Part shown: piece by piece, positions 1 to 5,016 of the stretch | Numbering within the stretch: the first letter of the stretch is position 1 | How the letters are laid out: each line of letters starts with the position of its first letter | DNA from: an uncultured Erysipelotrichaceae bacterium | GTDB taxonomy: Bacteria; Bacillota_I; Bacilli_A; RFN20; CAG-826 | DNA length: 7,049 bases | Assembly (NCBI GenBank): GCA_902791085.1 | Contig: CADAUN010000076.1 | Coordinates: 1-7,049 of the forward strand | Direction of reading: 5' to 3' | Position numbers and translations under genes: made by a program | The notes under the pieces: model-generated | The model's input: the letters and a program-made list of their open reading frames with translations, nothing else | Told to the model about the DNA's origin: nothing | Database searches by the model: none

Positions 1-1602
1 AGCATATAAGACGTTCGTGGGGTAATTCACCCCTGCCACGGATTCCGGATCGGACGCGTGGCTCCATTCGAGCAAGATCGTTCCTTGCAAGTTTTCGAGC
101 AATCCATCCTCGTTGCAGAATTGATCACACCAAGCCACAAAATCGAAAAGCTGCTTCTTCACTTCGCTTAGCAAATCAGCATCGTTATAACGTTCCAAAT
201 ACCGTTCAATTTCTAAAATGTAGAACATTCCCCAGTTGGGGATAAAGCCACGATCACCAAAATCGCAAGGATAGCACATCGGAATCATCCCGCTCGGCTG
301 ATCACCTTGGTTGATATAGTGTGCATAATTCCATAAAAACGAATGTTCTACCAAATGGTCGCCAGTCAGATAGCCTTCCACAATTCCTGAGAAATAGGTA
401 TCGCAAAGCCAACCAGCCCGTTCACGGCTAGGGCAATCCATAAGGATATCCACGGAATTTTGCGCAAATGTATTGACCGCTGCATCCACGATTTTTTGAA
501 TCTTCTGATTGTCGAAATGATAATGAAAGCGAGCAACATCCGGGTTTTCAAAAGGAATTAAGCCAACCGAGAAAACATCGACACATCCGCCTTGGCAAAG
601 AATACGAATGTATTTCGCGGTATAAGGTTCACGGCAGCAAAGAGAATATTCACCTTTATCGAGCTCGTAAGAAACAATGTTATGCGTGGTATTCCGATAG
701 AAAGTGATGCCGATTAAATCTTCACCAGAATTGCGCGCATCGATCTCGTCGAAAACCAAGTAAATCGTTGCCTTGCTATTCACACGAAGTTTGCAGGTCA
801 AAAATCCGGTTTTGCTAACGGGGAAGCCATAAGTAGCGAACTCATCAACGCCAAGCGAGCTCTTGGTTTGTCCTTTCCAATAATGGAGGCGCGAAACGTA
901 ACCATTCGGATCGACTTCCCACTCCTTTTGCTCAAACATCCTAAGATACGGGGAGTGCATGTAGCGATCGTCATACGCTTTCATGCTTCCGTCGTAAGAA
1001 TAAATGCCGGCTTCTAAAAGCTGAAATTCGCAATGTTTCGAAAAATCGCTCAAATGGGTTTCACGAGCAATCAATTTTCCTTCGGTGACCACATCCGCTT
1101 GTTCTTTGGGAAGCGGAATGTCCATTCCGGGCGTCTGCAAAGCAAGATAAAGGTCTTCATTCAGCCGATAAGACTCCGAAAATTCGCGTTGATAGGAAAA
1201 ACGAACAACTTTTTGGAAACGGCACGTATCGTGATAACAAGAAAAATCGCGCGTGACTGCCTCGATGGTTCCATCTTCTTTTTTCAAGATGCCATAAAAG
1301 AAAGAAGAGGCGCGGGGCCGCGTATAAGAAATGCAGTTATAATGCGTTAAAATAACCACCAAACGATTGTGAGCATTTAAATGCGATAAGGAGAGTTCAT
1401 CCAAACGATATTCATGGATGGAACTCCGCGCGGGGCCATAATGGATCATTTGCCCATTCAAATAAACGCAATAATCATCGTTGCCCGATAAGGTAAACTG
1501 CCGCGGCTCTTCTCCGTCGAAGTCCAAAACAAACCAAAAACTAACATTCATCTCGTCTTTAAATTTTTGTGGAAACATTTGCTCAGCGATTTTTAACTTC
1601 AT
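1..1602 (-). CDS. GH78-like alpha-L-rhamnosidase family glycoside hydrolase (C-terminus beyond window)
   Basis: Predicted inverting glycosidase that would release terminal alpha-L-rhamnose (or a related sugar) from plant or microbial glycans. The frame is open from ATG at 1602 to base 1, giving 534 residues with no stop, so the 3' part lies outside. Residues ~1-360 are beta-rich accessory domains (for example VYLNGQMIHYGPAR at ~47-60, typical of GH78 N-terminal sandwiches). From ~365 helical (alpha/alpha)6-barrel sequence begins. The family signature DCPSRERAGWLCD lies at 389-401: Asp389, the general acid candidate Glu394 and Asp401 have the same spacing as Asp567/Glu572/Asp579 of Bacillus GL1 RhaB. 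The catalytic base should lie in the missing part. Residues 456-457 read NW where many GH78 enzymes have DW. No signal peptide is visible, so it probably acts in the cytoplasm on imported oligosaccharides. No strong Shine-Dalgarno precedes the ATG. Family is secure; rhamnose specificity is inferred. Confidence 0.85.
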   Translation of the reverse strand, partial: MKLKIAEQMFPQKFKDEMNVSFWFVLDFDGEEPRQFTLSGNDDYCVYLNGQMIHYGPARSSIHEYRLDELSLSHLNAHNRLVVILTHYNCISYTRPRASSFFYGILKKEDGTIEAVTRDFSCYHDTCRFQKVVRFSYQREFSESYRLNEDLYLALQTPGMDIPLPKEQADVVTEGKLIARETHLSDFSKHCEFQLLEAGIYSYDGSMKAYDDRYMHSPYLRMFEQKEWEVDPNGYVSRLHYWKGQTKSSLGVDEFATYGFPVSKTGFLTCKLRVNSKATIYLVFDEIDARNSGEDLIGITFYRNTTHNIVSYELDKGEYSLCCREPYTAKYIRILCQGGCVDVFSVGLIPFENPDVARFHYHFDNQKIQKIVDAAVNTFAQNSVDILMDCPSRERAGWLCDTYFSGIVEGYLTGDHLVEHSFLWNYAHYINQGDQPSGMIPMCYPCDFGDRGFIPNWGMFYILEIERYLERYNDADLLSEVKKQLFDFVAWCDQFCNEDGLLENLQGTILLEWSHASDPESVAGVNYPTNVLYA

Positions 1603-1610
1603 AAAACCGT

Positions 1611-1624
1611 CAAAAGCGTTTTTG
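1611..1624. promoter_or_regulatory. LacI-type / cre-like operator in GH78 leader
   Basis: CAAAAGCGTTTTTG is a 14-base inverted repeat with one mismatched pair and a central CG, the architecture of LacI/GalR-family and CcpA (cre) operators. It lies 9 bases upstream of the GH78 start codon and downstream of the predicted transcription start, where a bound repressor would act as a roadblock. That it regulates this gene is inference. Confidence 0.45.
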
Positions 1625-1674
1625 CAAAATTATGAGTGATTTTGCTTTTTGTGAATTGCTTTTGCCCCTAATAT

Positions 1675-1710
1675 TGTCGCTATGATAGCAACAACCGAAT
1701 TTAATGTGAA
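1675..1710 (-). promoter_or_regulatory. Sigma-A-type promoter for the GH78 gene
   Basis: Read on the minus strand, TTCACA (1705-1710) and TATCAT (1682-1687) are separated by exactly 17 bases; each matches the consensus at 5 of 6 positions. Transcription would begin near 1675, leaving a leader of about 70 bases that contains the LacI-type palindrome at 1611-1624. Confidence 0.6.
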
Positions 1711-1712
1711 TA

Positions 1713-1753
1713 TTTGAGCAAACAATAGAAGTTTGAGCAAACTTTCGCTCAAA
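1713..1753. promoter_or_regulatory. TTTGAGC direct/inverted repeat cluster next to the GH78 -35 box
   Basis: TTTGAGCAAAC occurs at 1713-1723 and again at 1732-1742, i.e. a direct repeat with a 19-base period. GCTCAAA at 1747-1753 is an inverted third copy of the core, so 1732-1753 forms a near-perfect 22-base palindrome. The first copy ends 2 bases from the -35 box. Two direct sites about two helical turns apart abutting -35 is how many AraC/XylS-family activators bind (RhaS is the rhamnose example). No regulator gene is visible in the window, so its identity is inference. Confidence 0.5.
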
Positions 1754-1980
1754 TCTTTGTCTGGCTAAAAACATTCAGTTCTTCCGAACTCATGCGTAGC
1801 AACCGGCTTCAAAACGGATTTGCTTCTAATCAAATCATGCAACAGCAATTCAACTTAGTGGTTGCCTCTAGGCACTTTATCCGCTTGATTTTGATTGTTT
1901 CCAAGCGTTCTTTTGAGACAGAATTCCGTGTAATTTTAGAATTTTGAAGCAATATCCTAGAAGTTATTTCTTCCCTCGCC
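1754..1980. other. Intergenic stretch without an assignable gene
   Basis: No convincing gene is present. Small hairpins are visible: AGTTC/GAACT around 1777-1790, and TGCCTCTAGGCA at 1863-1874. A possible plus-strand promoter is TTGAGA (1913-1918) with TAGAAT (1937-1942), spacer 18 bases; it would read into the insertion-sequence remnant that begins at 1981. A 51-codon plus-strand frame (1792-1947) has no ribosome binding site and was not accepted. Confidence 0.4.
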
Positions 1981-2015
1981 TGAACTGGCAACCTGAAAGT
2001 AGACACTTTCTAAAA

Positions 2016-2057
2016 GTTACGGAGGCAGGAAACGCGGGCATCGGATGCCTCCGTAAC
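2016..2057. repeat. 12-bp perfect inverted repeat (hairpin) inside the IS remnant
   Basis: GTTACGGAGGCA (2016-2027) and TGCCTCCGTAAC (2046-2057) are exact complements around an 18-base spacer. A smaller hairpin GAAAGT/ACTTTC (1995-2010) precedes it. The structure lies between the terminal repeat and the orfA ribosome binding site at 2071-2077. Its 3' arm contains CCTCC, which could also pair with that AAGGAGG. Such hairpins can shield a transposase from read-through transcription; that role is inferred. Confidence 0.6.
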
Positions 2058-2083
2058 GCAAAATCGATTCAAGGAGGATGGAA

Positions 2084-2194
2084 ATGCACTGCACGCCAAG
2101 CAAAAGGATAGAGATCGGAAGGCGCGTATTCGCCCACGAGCTGGCCAAAAAGGAGGCAGCCTTTTTAGTAAGCACCCACTTACTAGCAATCTAA
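2084..2194 (+). pseudogene. Remnant of IS3-family orfA (transposase helix-turn-helix N-terminus)
   Basis: A 36-codon frame starts at ATG 2084, 6 bases after a perfect AAGGAGG (2071-2077); an in-frame ATG at 2078 is too close to that site. The segment KRIEIGRRVFAHELAKKEAA resembles the first helices of IS3-type OrfA proteins, in which a basic EIGRR-like helix is followed by an L-[TA]-x-x-[EQ]-A-A segment and then a GIS-x-x-T turn. After KKEAA the match is lost and TAA follows at 2192-2194, whereas intact OrfA proteins run to roughly 90-180 residues. Transcribed to 2166, AAAAAGG/CCTTTTT (2147-2153/2160-2166) could also form a weak terminator hairpin. The protein is presumed inactive. Confidence 0.45.
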
Positions 2195-2487
2195 AAGTTT
2201 TTTCAATCATCGAAGAAAAATACATGCTACATGATTTTGGGATTATTCTCTTAAAATACCATTCCACTCCACGTCAAATTGAGATCTGCTCCCGAGATGT
2301 AACATAACCTTTAATATATTTTCTGAGTTCGCCGATTCTTTGAGTCTTCTGTCGATTTTCTTTTTCGAATCCTTCACGAACGGAGTTTTCGCGTTGTTAA
2401 CGCACATCGCAAAAAAGATTCATAAGATTGCGTGAATGTAGCGTGGCAGAAGCTAGATCATATAGGGGAAGAATTATTCAAAAACTT
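2195..2487. other. Intergenic stretch, no assignable gene; short hairpins
   Basis: Every frame is broken by stops. A 54-codon minus-strand frame (2243-2407) has an ATG but no ribosome binding site. A plus-strand frame open to the TAA near 2310 has protein-like composition but no start of its own. GCGTTGTTAACGC (from about 2390) can form a small hairpin. The stretch may be debris of genes lost together with the IS insertion. I could identify nothing in it. Confidence 0.4.
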
Positions 2488-2524
2488 AATCTCGTTACAT
2501 TTTTTGTAATGAGATTGCTTTTTT
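2488..2524 (+). terminator. Rho-independent terminator with no identified upstream gene
   Basis: AATCTCGTTAC (2488-2498) pairs with GTAATGAGATT (2506-2516) over 11 positions, one of them G-U, around a 7-base loop. The stem is followed by GCTTTTTT (2517-2524). The T-run makes it work on the plus strand. No plus-strand gene is recognisable before it, so it may end a small RNA or survive from a lost gene. It also insulates the NERD gene whose promoter starts ~36 bases later. Confidence 0.75.
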
Positions 2525-2559
2525 CATCGGCAGTTTTCTCGAATGGCCTTGTTTGCTAT

Positions 2560-2588
2560 CGTCTATGGCGATGAATGAAACCTATAAT
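2560..2588 (+). promoter_or_regulatory. Promoter of the NERD-domain gene
   Basis: A perfect TATAAT is present at 2583-2588. The -35 position 17 bases upstream (2560-2565, CGTCTA) is poor, so an activator or an extended contact may help. Transcription would start near 2595. That argues against the TTG at 2597 being the start codon of the downstream gene. Confidence 0.5.
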
Positions 2589-2617
2589 AAATTTAATTGA
2601 CGAAGGGAAAACTGAAG

Positions 2618-3247
2618 ATGAATTTTTTCAAAAAGATAGCTGATTTCTTCCGAAGGCTTTTTGAAAGGCGAGCAAGCAACGAAGCAGAGACACCGGTTAC
2701 CGAAAGGCCATATGTCCCACCAAAAGTCGAGCCTGCCATCAAGCAACGGATCTTCTACAACGTTATCTTCAAAGACCCTTTCGGTAACTCTACCTTGACC
2801 CATGAGATAGACCGAATCATCGTAAGACCAAACGGCATCTTTTGCATTGAAGATAAAGATTGGAAAGGCGTCATCTATGGTTATGAGAACGACCTAGAAT
2901 GGGAGCAAGCCCTCGGCAATGGGAACATCATCAACCATCATCGAAATCCGATCGTTCAAAACGAAACCCACAAGGATGTCCTCGAAGAAATCATCGACGC
3001 TAGTGAACACGATTACGTCATCCCCGTTGTTGTCATGGCGGAGAACAATTCTCCCATTCAGAATAGTGAAAAGGTGGTAAACTCCCGCAACCTTGAGAAC
3101 TTCATGCGCACCCACTCATCTTTCGACCCAGAGCTGGACGATGCGGAGTTCGATGATCTTTGTGATTGCATTGCAAAGGCCGACCACTCCTCGACGATAT
3201 CCCACGAAGAGCACGTCCGGAACATAAGAAGAAACCATCCCGAATAA
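2618..3247 (+). CDS. NERD-domain protein (predicted PD-(D/E)XK nuclease), amphipathic N-terminus
   Basis: A 209-residue protein. Residues ~46-122 fit the NERD (nuclease-related) domain: HEIDRIIV (63-70), GIFCIEDKDWKG (73-84), W95, and the closing NPIVQ (110-114). Asp65, Glu78 and Lys80 occupy the D...ExK positions of the predicted nuclease site. The Gly-rich GE helix that usually opens the domain is not obvious. Residues 1-18, MNFFKKIADFFRRLFERR, form a basic amphipathic helix that could bind membrane or nucleic acid; a flexible Pro/Glu-rich linker (21-42) follows. The C-terminus is acidic, then basic. I chose ATG 2618, preceded by AAGGGA 9 bases upstream. An in-frame TTG at 2597 lies almost at the predicted transcript start. 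No helicase, kinase or methylase partner adjoins it. NERD proteins are thought to process DNA, but the role of stand-alone ones is not established. Confidence 0.8.
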   Translation: MNFFKKIADFFRRLFERRASNEAETPVTERPYVPPKVEPAIKQRIFYNVIFKDPFGNSTLTHEIDRIIVRPNGIFCIEDKDWKGVIYGYENDLEWEQALGNGNIINHHRNPIVQNETHKDVLEEIIDASEHDYVIPVVVMAENNSPIQNSEKVVNSRNLENFMRTHSSFDPELDDAEFDDLCDCIAKADHSSTISHEEHVRNIRRNHPE

Positions 3248-3587
3248 GGGATTTAATCAGGCAGTGTCCATACAGGCGAGAGACCGCTATAGCTGCCTTT
3301 CTATTGAGATTATCGTTTCCGATGGAACCAGCAATCTTTACGGACATGTATTTCGTTTTATTTTCTAATTCTCTTCCTTAAGTCAAATTCTGCCAGCATG
3401 CTACCTGACTTTAGGCTGGAACCCTAAAATATAGTTTAAATCCTAAAACGGGAATTGATTACGCGAAAGGATCTCACTTCCTTGTTCTTAGATTTTTGGA
3501 GAACCGCATCCTTTTCGTTTGGGGATATCACTATCCAATCTTGTTTTTTCCAAAAAATTGCGGAAAACGTCTTTGTTTTTCTTTTAC
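3248..3587. other. Intergenic stretch after the NERD gene; weak hairpins only
   Basis: No gene accepted. AGGCAG (3259-3264) pairs with CTGCCT (3293-3298) and is followed by only a few Ts; this could be a weak terminator for the NERD gene. TTTAGG (3410-3415) pairs with CCTAAA (3422-3427), and a further CCTAAA lies at 3442-3447; CCAGC/GCTGG (3393-3397/3415-3419) is an overlapping alternative. GGATA/TATCC (3523-3536) precedes a run of six Ts after 7 bases. Apparent frames here overlap the NERD gene out of frame and lack ribosome binding sites. Confidence 0.4.
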
Positions 3588-3615
3588 TTTGCGTTTAATC
3601 CTCTTATCATATAAT
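3588..3615 (+). promoter_or_regulatory. Promoter of the P-loop kinase-like gene
   Basis: A perfect TATAAT lies at 3610-3615. The best -35 is TTTGCG (3588-3593) with a 16-base spacer. The upstream 60 bases are T- and A-rich, as in an UP element. Transcription from about 3622 would give a leader of only ~13 bases. Confidence 0.5.
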
Positions 3616-3634
3616 CGTTAAAAATCAAGAGAAT

Positions 3635-4234
3635 ATGCAAAAAAAGTTAATCATCGTCAGCGCGCCGCCGGCCAGCGGCAAAACTTACGTCTCCATGAAA
3701 TTGGCCGAAACGTTGAAACACGTTGTTTATCTTGATAAAGATAGTTTGGTTCCTTTAAGCAACGTCGCTTATCAAGTAGCGGGATTACCTGCTGCTCGGG
3801 AAGGTGAATTCTTTCAACATTATCTTCGCGATGTCGAATATAACGTCATTTTAGACATGGCTTTCCAAGCGTTGAAATATGATGATCTTGTCTTAATTAA
3901 CGCCCCTTTTACCAAGGAAATCCACACTCCTTCTTTCATCGTCTCGTTGCGGGAGAAATTAGAACATGACTACAACGCCCGCTTGGTTATCGTTTGGGTC
4001 ACATGCGATATGGAAACCGTCCATCAACGGATGATTGAACGCAATTCCCCGCGCGATGTTTTTAAGCTCAAAAACTTTGATGCATGGGTCAAAACTCAAG
4101 ATTTTGAGATTCCTTGGAATCTAAAAATCGAAAATGATCCTTATTCCTTAGTCGTCTTTAACAATTCCAACGATCAAGAATTCCGCGCTTCAATGAAGGC
4201 GACTGTTCGCCTTTTGGAAGAAAAGAAACGTTAG
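3635..4234 (+). CDS. P-loop NTPase, AAA_33 / zeta-like small-molecule kinase family
   Basis: A 199-residue soluble protein with the fold of small P-loop kinases. The Walker A motif is APPASGKT at 10-17, right at the N-terminus. YLDKDSL (32-38) follows the first helix; in this fold an Asp here often binds substrate or activates the acceptor hydroxyl. VLINAPFTKE (86-95) is a buried strand in the Walker B area. A lid-like segment with Arg132, Arg136 and Arg140 (QRMIERNSPR) would close over ATP. This layout matches AAA_33-type ATP-binding proteins related to gluconokinase, chloramphenicol phosphotransferase and zeta toxin. No antitoxin lies beside it, so toxicity is not supported. The substrate is unknown. 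The ATG at 3635 has only a weak, close AAGAGA upstream. It is apparently monocistronic and ends 18 bases before the shared terminator. Confidence 0.75.
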   Translation: MQKKLIIVSAPPASGKTYVSMKLAETLKHVVYLDKDSLVPLSNVAYQVAGLPAAREGEFFQHYLRDVEYNVILDMAFQALKYDDLVLINAPFTKEIHTPSFIVSLREKLEHDYNARLVIVWVTCDMETVHQRMIERNSPRDVFKLKNFDAWVKTQDFEIPWNLKIENDPYSLVVFNNSNDQEFRASMKATVRLLEEKKR

Positions 4235-4252
4235 AAGAACTGATTGATTCTA

Positions 4253-4284
4253 AAAAAGGGCGGCATCGCAATGCCGCCCTTTTT
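4253..4284. terminator. Bidirectional terminator between convergent genes
   Basis: AAAAAGGGCGGCAT (4253-4266) and ATGCCGCCCTTTTT (4271-4284) form a perfect 14-bp stem with loop CGCA. The A-tract on one side and T-tract on the other make it a rho-independent terminator in both directions. It serves the kinase-like gene ending at 4234 and the nagB end at 4294, which are separated by only 59 bases. Confidence 0.93.
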
Positions 4285-4293
4285 GCTGTTTTG

Positions 4294-5004
4294 TTATTGT
4301 TTCGCCGCTTCGTAGACGTCTTTGGTGACAAAAATCTCACAAGAAGGATGGTCAACAAGAACGGTGGCAGGCCAAAGCAAGTCTTTTTGCCCTTTTAATA
4401 AGGAACGGATGGCGTCGACTTTGCTTAAATCAGAAGCAATTAAAACAATATGGCGGCTCTTCATAATGGTGCCAAGTCCCATCGTAACGGCTTCATGCGG
4501 GGTTTCTTCTAAAGAATGGAAGAAACGGGCATTCGCTTCTCGAGTAGATTCCGTCAAGGGAGTGATATGGGTGCGAGAATCAAACGGAGTGTTCGGTTCA
4601 TTGAACCCAATGTGCCCATCGCGTCCAATGCCAAGAACTTGGAAGTCAACACCACCGGCAGCAGCAATTTCCCCATCGTATTCTTCTGGGTTTCTTTCGG
4701 ATGGGAAATGCGTGTTTTCCAAACGGATGTCCACCCGTGAGAATAAATTTTCTTTCATAAAATAACGATATGTCGCTTCTTCAAAAGGCGGATTGATATA
4801 TTCGTCCAAATTGAAAGATTTCGTCTCGCGGAACGAAACTTTTCCTGCCTGATAGGCATTCGCGAGCACGTCATAGACAGGAAGCGGAGAAGAACCGGTT
4901 GCTAAACCTAAAATGGCTTTGGGGTTCTTTTGCACTAAAGCAATAATCTCTTGTCCGATTTTTTCGCCGATTTCTTTCGGCGTTTCGCAAACGATGAATT
5001 TCAT
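4294..5004 (-). CDS. nagB: Glucosamine-6-phosphate deaminase
   Basis: Converts glucosamine-6-phosphate to fructose-6-phosphate plus ammonia in the cytosol, bringing amino sugars into glycolysis. At 236 residues it is full length for the short, Bacillus-type class without the E. coli allosteric C-terminal extension. Visible motifs are the phosphate-binding loop LATGSSPLPVY (34-44), SFNLDEYI (63-70) with catalytic Asp67, and GIGRDGHIGFNEP (125-137). Asp129, His131 and Glu136 keep the spacing of Asp141/His143/Glu148 in E. coli NagB. TMGLGTIM (174-181) is also typical. The start ATG is preceded by AAGGAAGG (5010-5017), which overlaps the stop codon of the kinase gene; 12 bases separate the two frames. 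It is the last gene of the operon. No nagA (deacetylase) is in view. Confidence 0.96.
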   Translation of the reverse strand: MKFIVCETPKEIGEKIGQEIIALVQKNPKAILGLATGSSPLPVYDVLANAYQAGKVSFRETKSFNLDEYINPPFEEATYRYFMKENLFSRVDIRLENTHFPSERNPEEYDGEIAAAGGVDFQVLGIGRDGHIGFNEPNTPFDSRTHITPLTESTREANARFFHSLEETPHEAVTMGLGTIMKSRHIVLIASDLSKVDAIRSLLKGQKDLLWPATVLVDHPSCEIFVTKDVYEAAKQ

Positions 5005-5016
5005 ATTTTCCTTCCT

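Larger units (their letters stand above)
1981..2194 (+). mobile_element. Truncated left end of an IS3-family (IS150-like) insertion sequence
   Basis: From 1981 the sequence TGAACTGGCAACCTGAAAG, followed by TAGACACTTT, has the form I know from left terminal inverted repeats of IS150-group elements (TG...CTG..cCC..AAAGT..GACA). About 100 bases inside there is a perfect AAGGAGG ribosome binding site and the start of an OrfA-like helix-turn-helix reading frame, which is the normal layout of these elements. The frame stops after 36 codons. No matching right inverted repeat and no OrfB/DDE integrase sequence follows, so only the left end remains. The right boundary given is simply the last position I can assign. 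This rests on remembered family patterns and was not searched. Confidence 0.5.

Noticed and set aside
366..551. 61-codon minus-strand frame
   Set aside because: It lies out of frame inside the GH78 coding sequence, which is the continuous open frame from 1602 to 1.
1033..1350. 105-codon plus-strand frame
   Set aside because: Antisense to the GH78 gene, no recognisable protein features and no ribosome binding site.
1792..1947. 51-codon plus-strand frame from ATG 1792
   Set aside because: No Shine-Dalgarno, no recognisable motif, and the preceding open codons overlap the regulatory repeats; likely chance.
2010..2267. 85-codon minus-strand frame starting at GTG
   Set aside because: It is antisense to the IS remnant, has no properly spaced ribosome binding site, and its Cys/Ser/Arg/Phe-rich composition looks like a mirror of the hairpin-rich DNA.
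2243..2407. 54-codon minus-strand frame with plausible amino-acid composition
   Set aside because: There is no ribosome binding site before its ATG and an overlapping frame looks equally protein-like; not enough to call a gene.
3166..3381. 71-codon plus-strand frame overlapping the end of the NERD gene
   Set aside because: Out of frame with the NERD gene, no ribosome binding site, and no similarity I recognise; I also considered a frameshifted NERD C-terminus, but the annotated end looks natural.
3635..4234. Zeta-type toxin of a toxin-antitoxin pair
   Set aside because: The fold is related, but no small antitoxin gene is adjacent on either side and the gene has its own promoter and terminator.
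4322..4765. Plus-strand frame of 147 codons opposite nagB
   Set aside because: Antisense shadow of nagB, whose catalytic motifs are intact on the minus strand.
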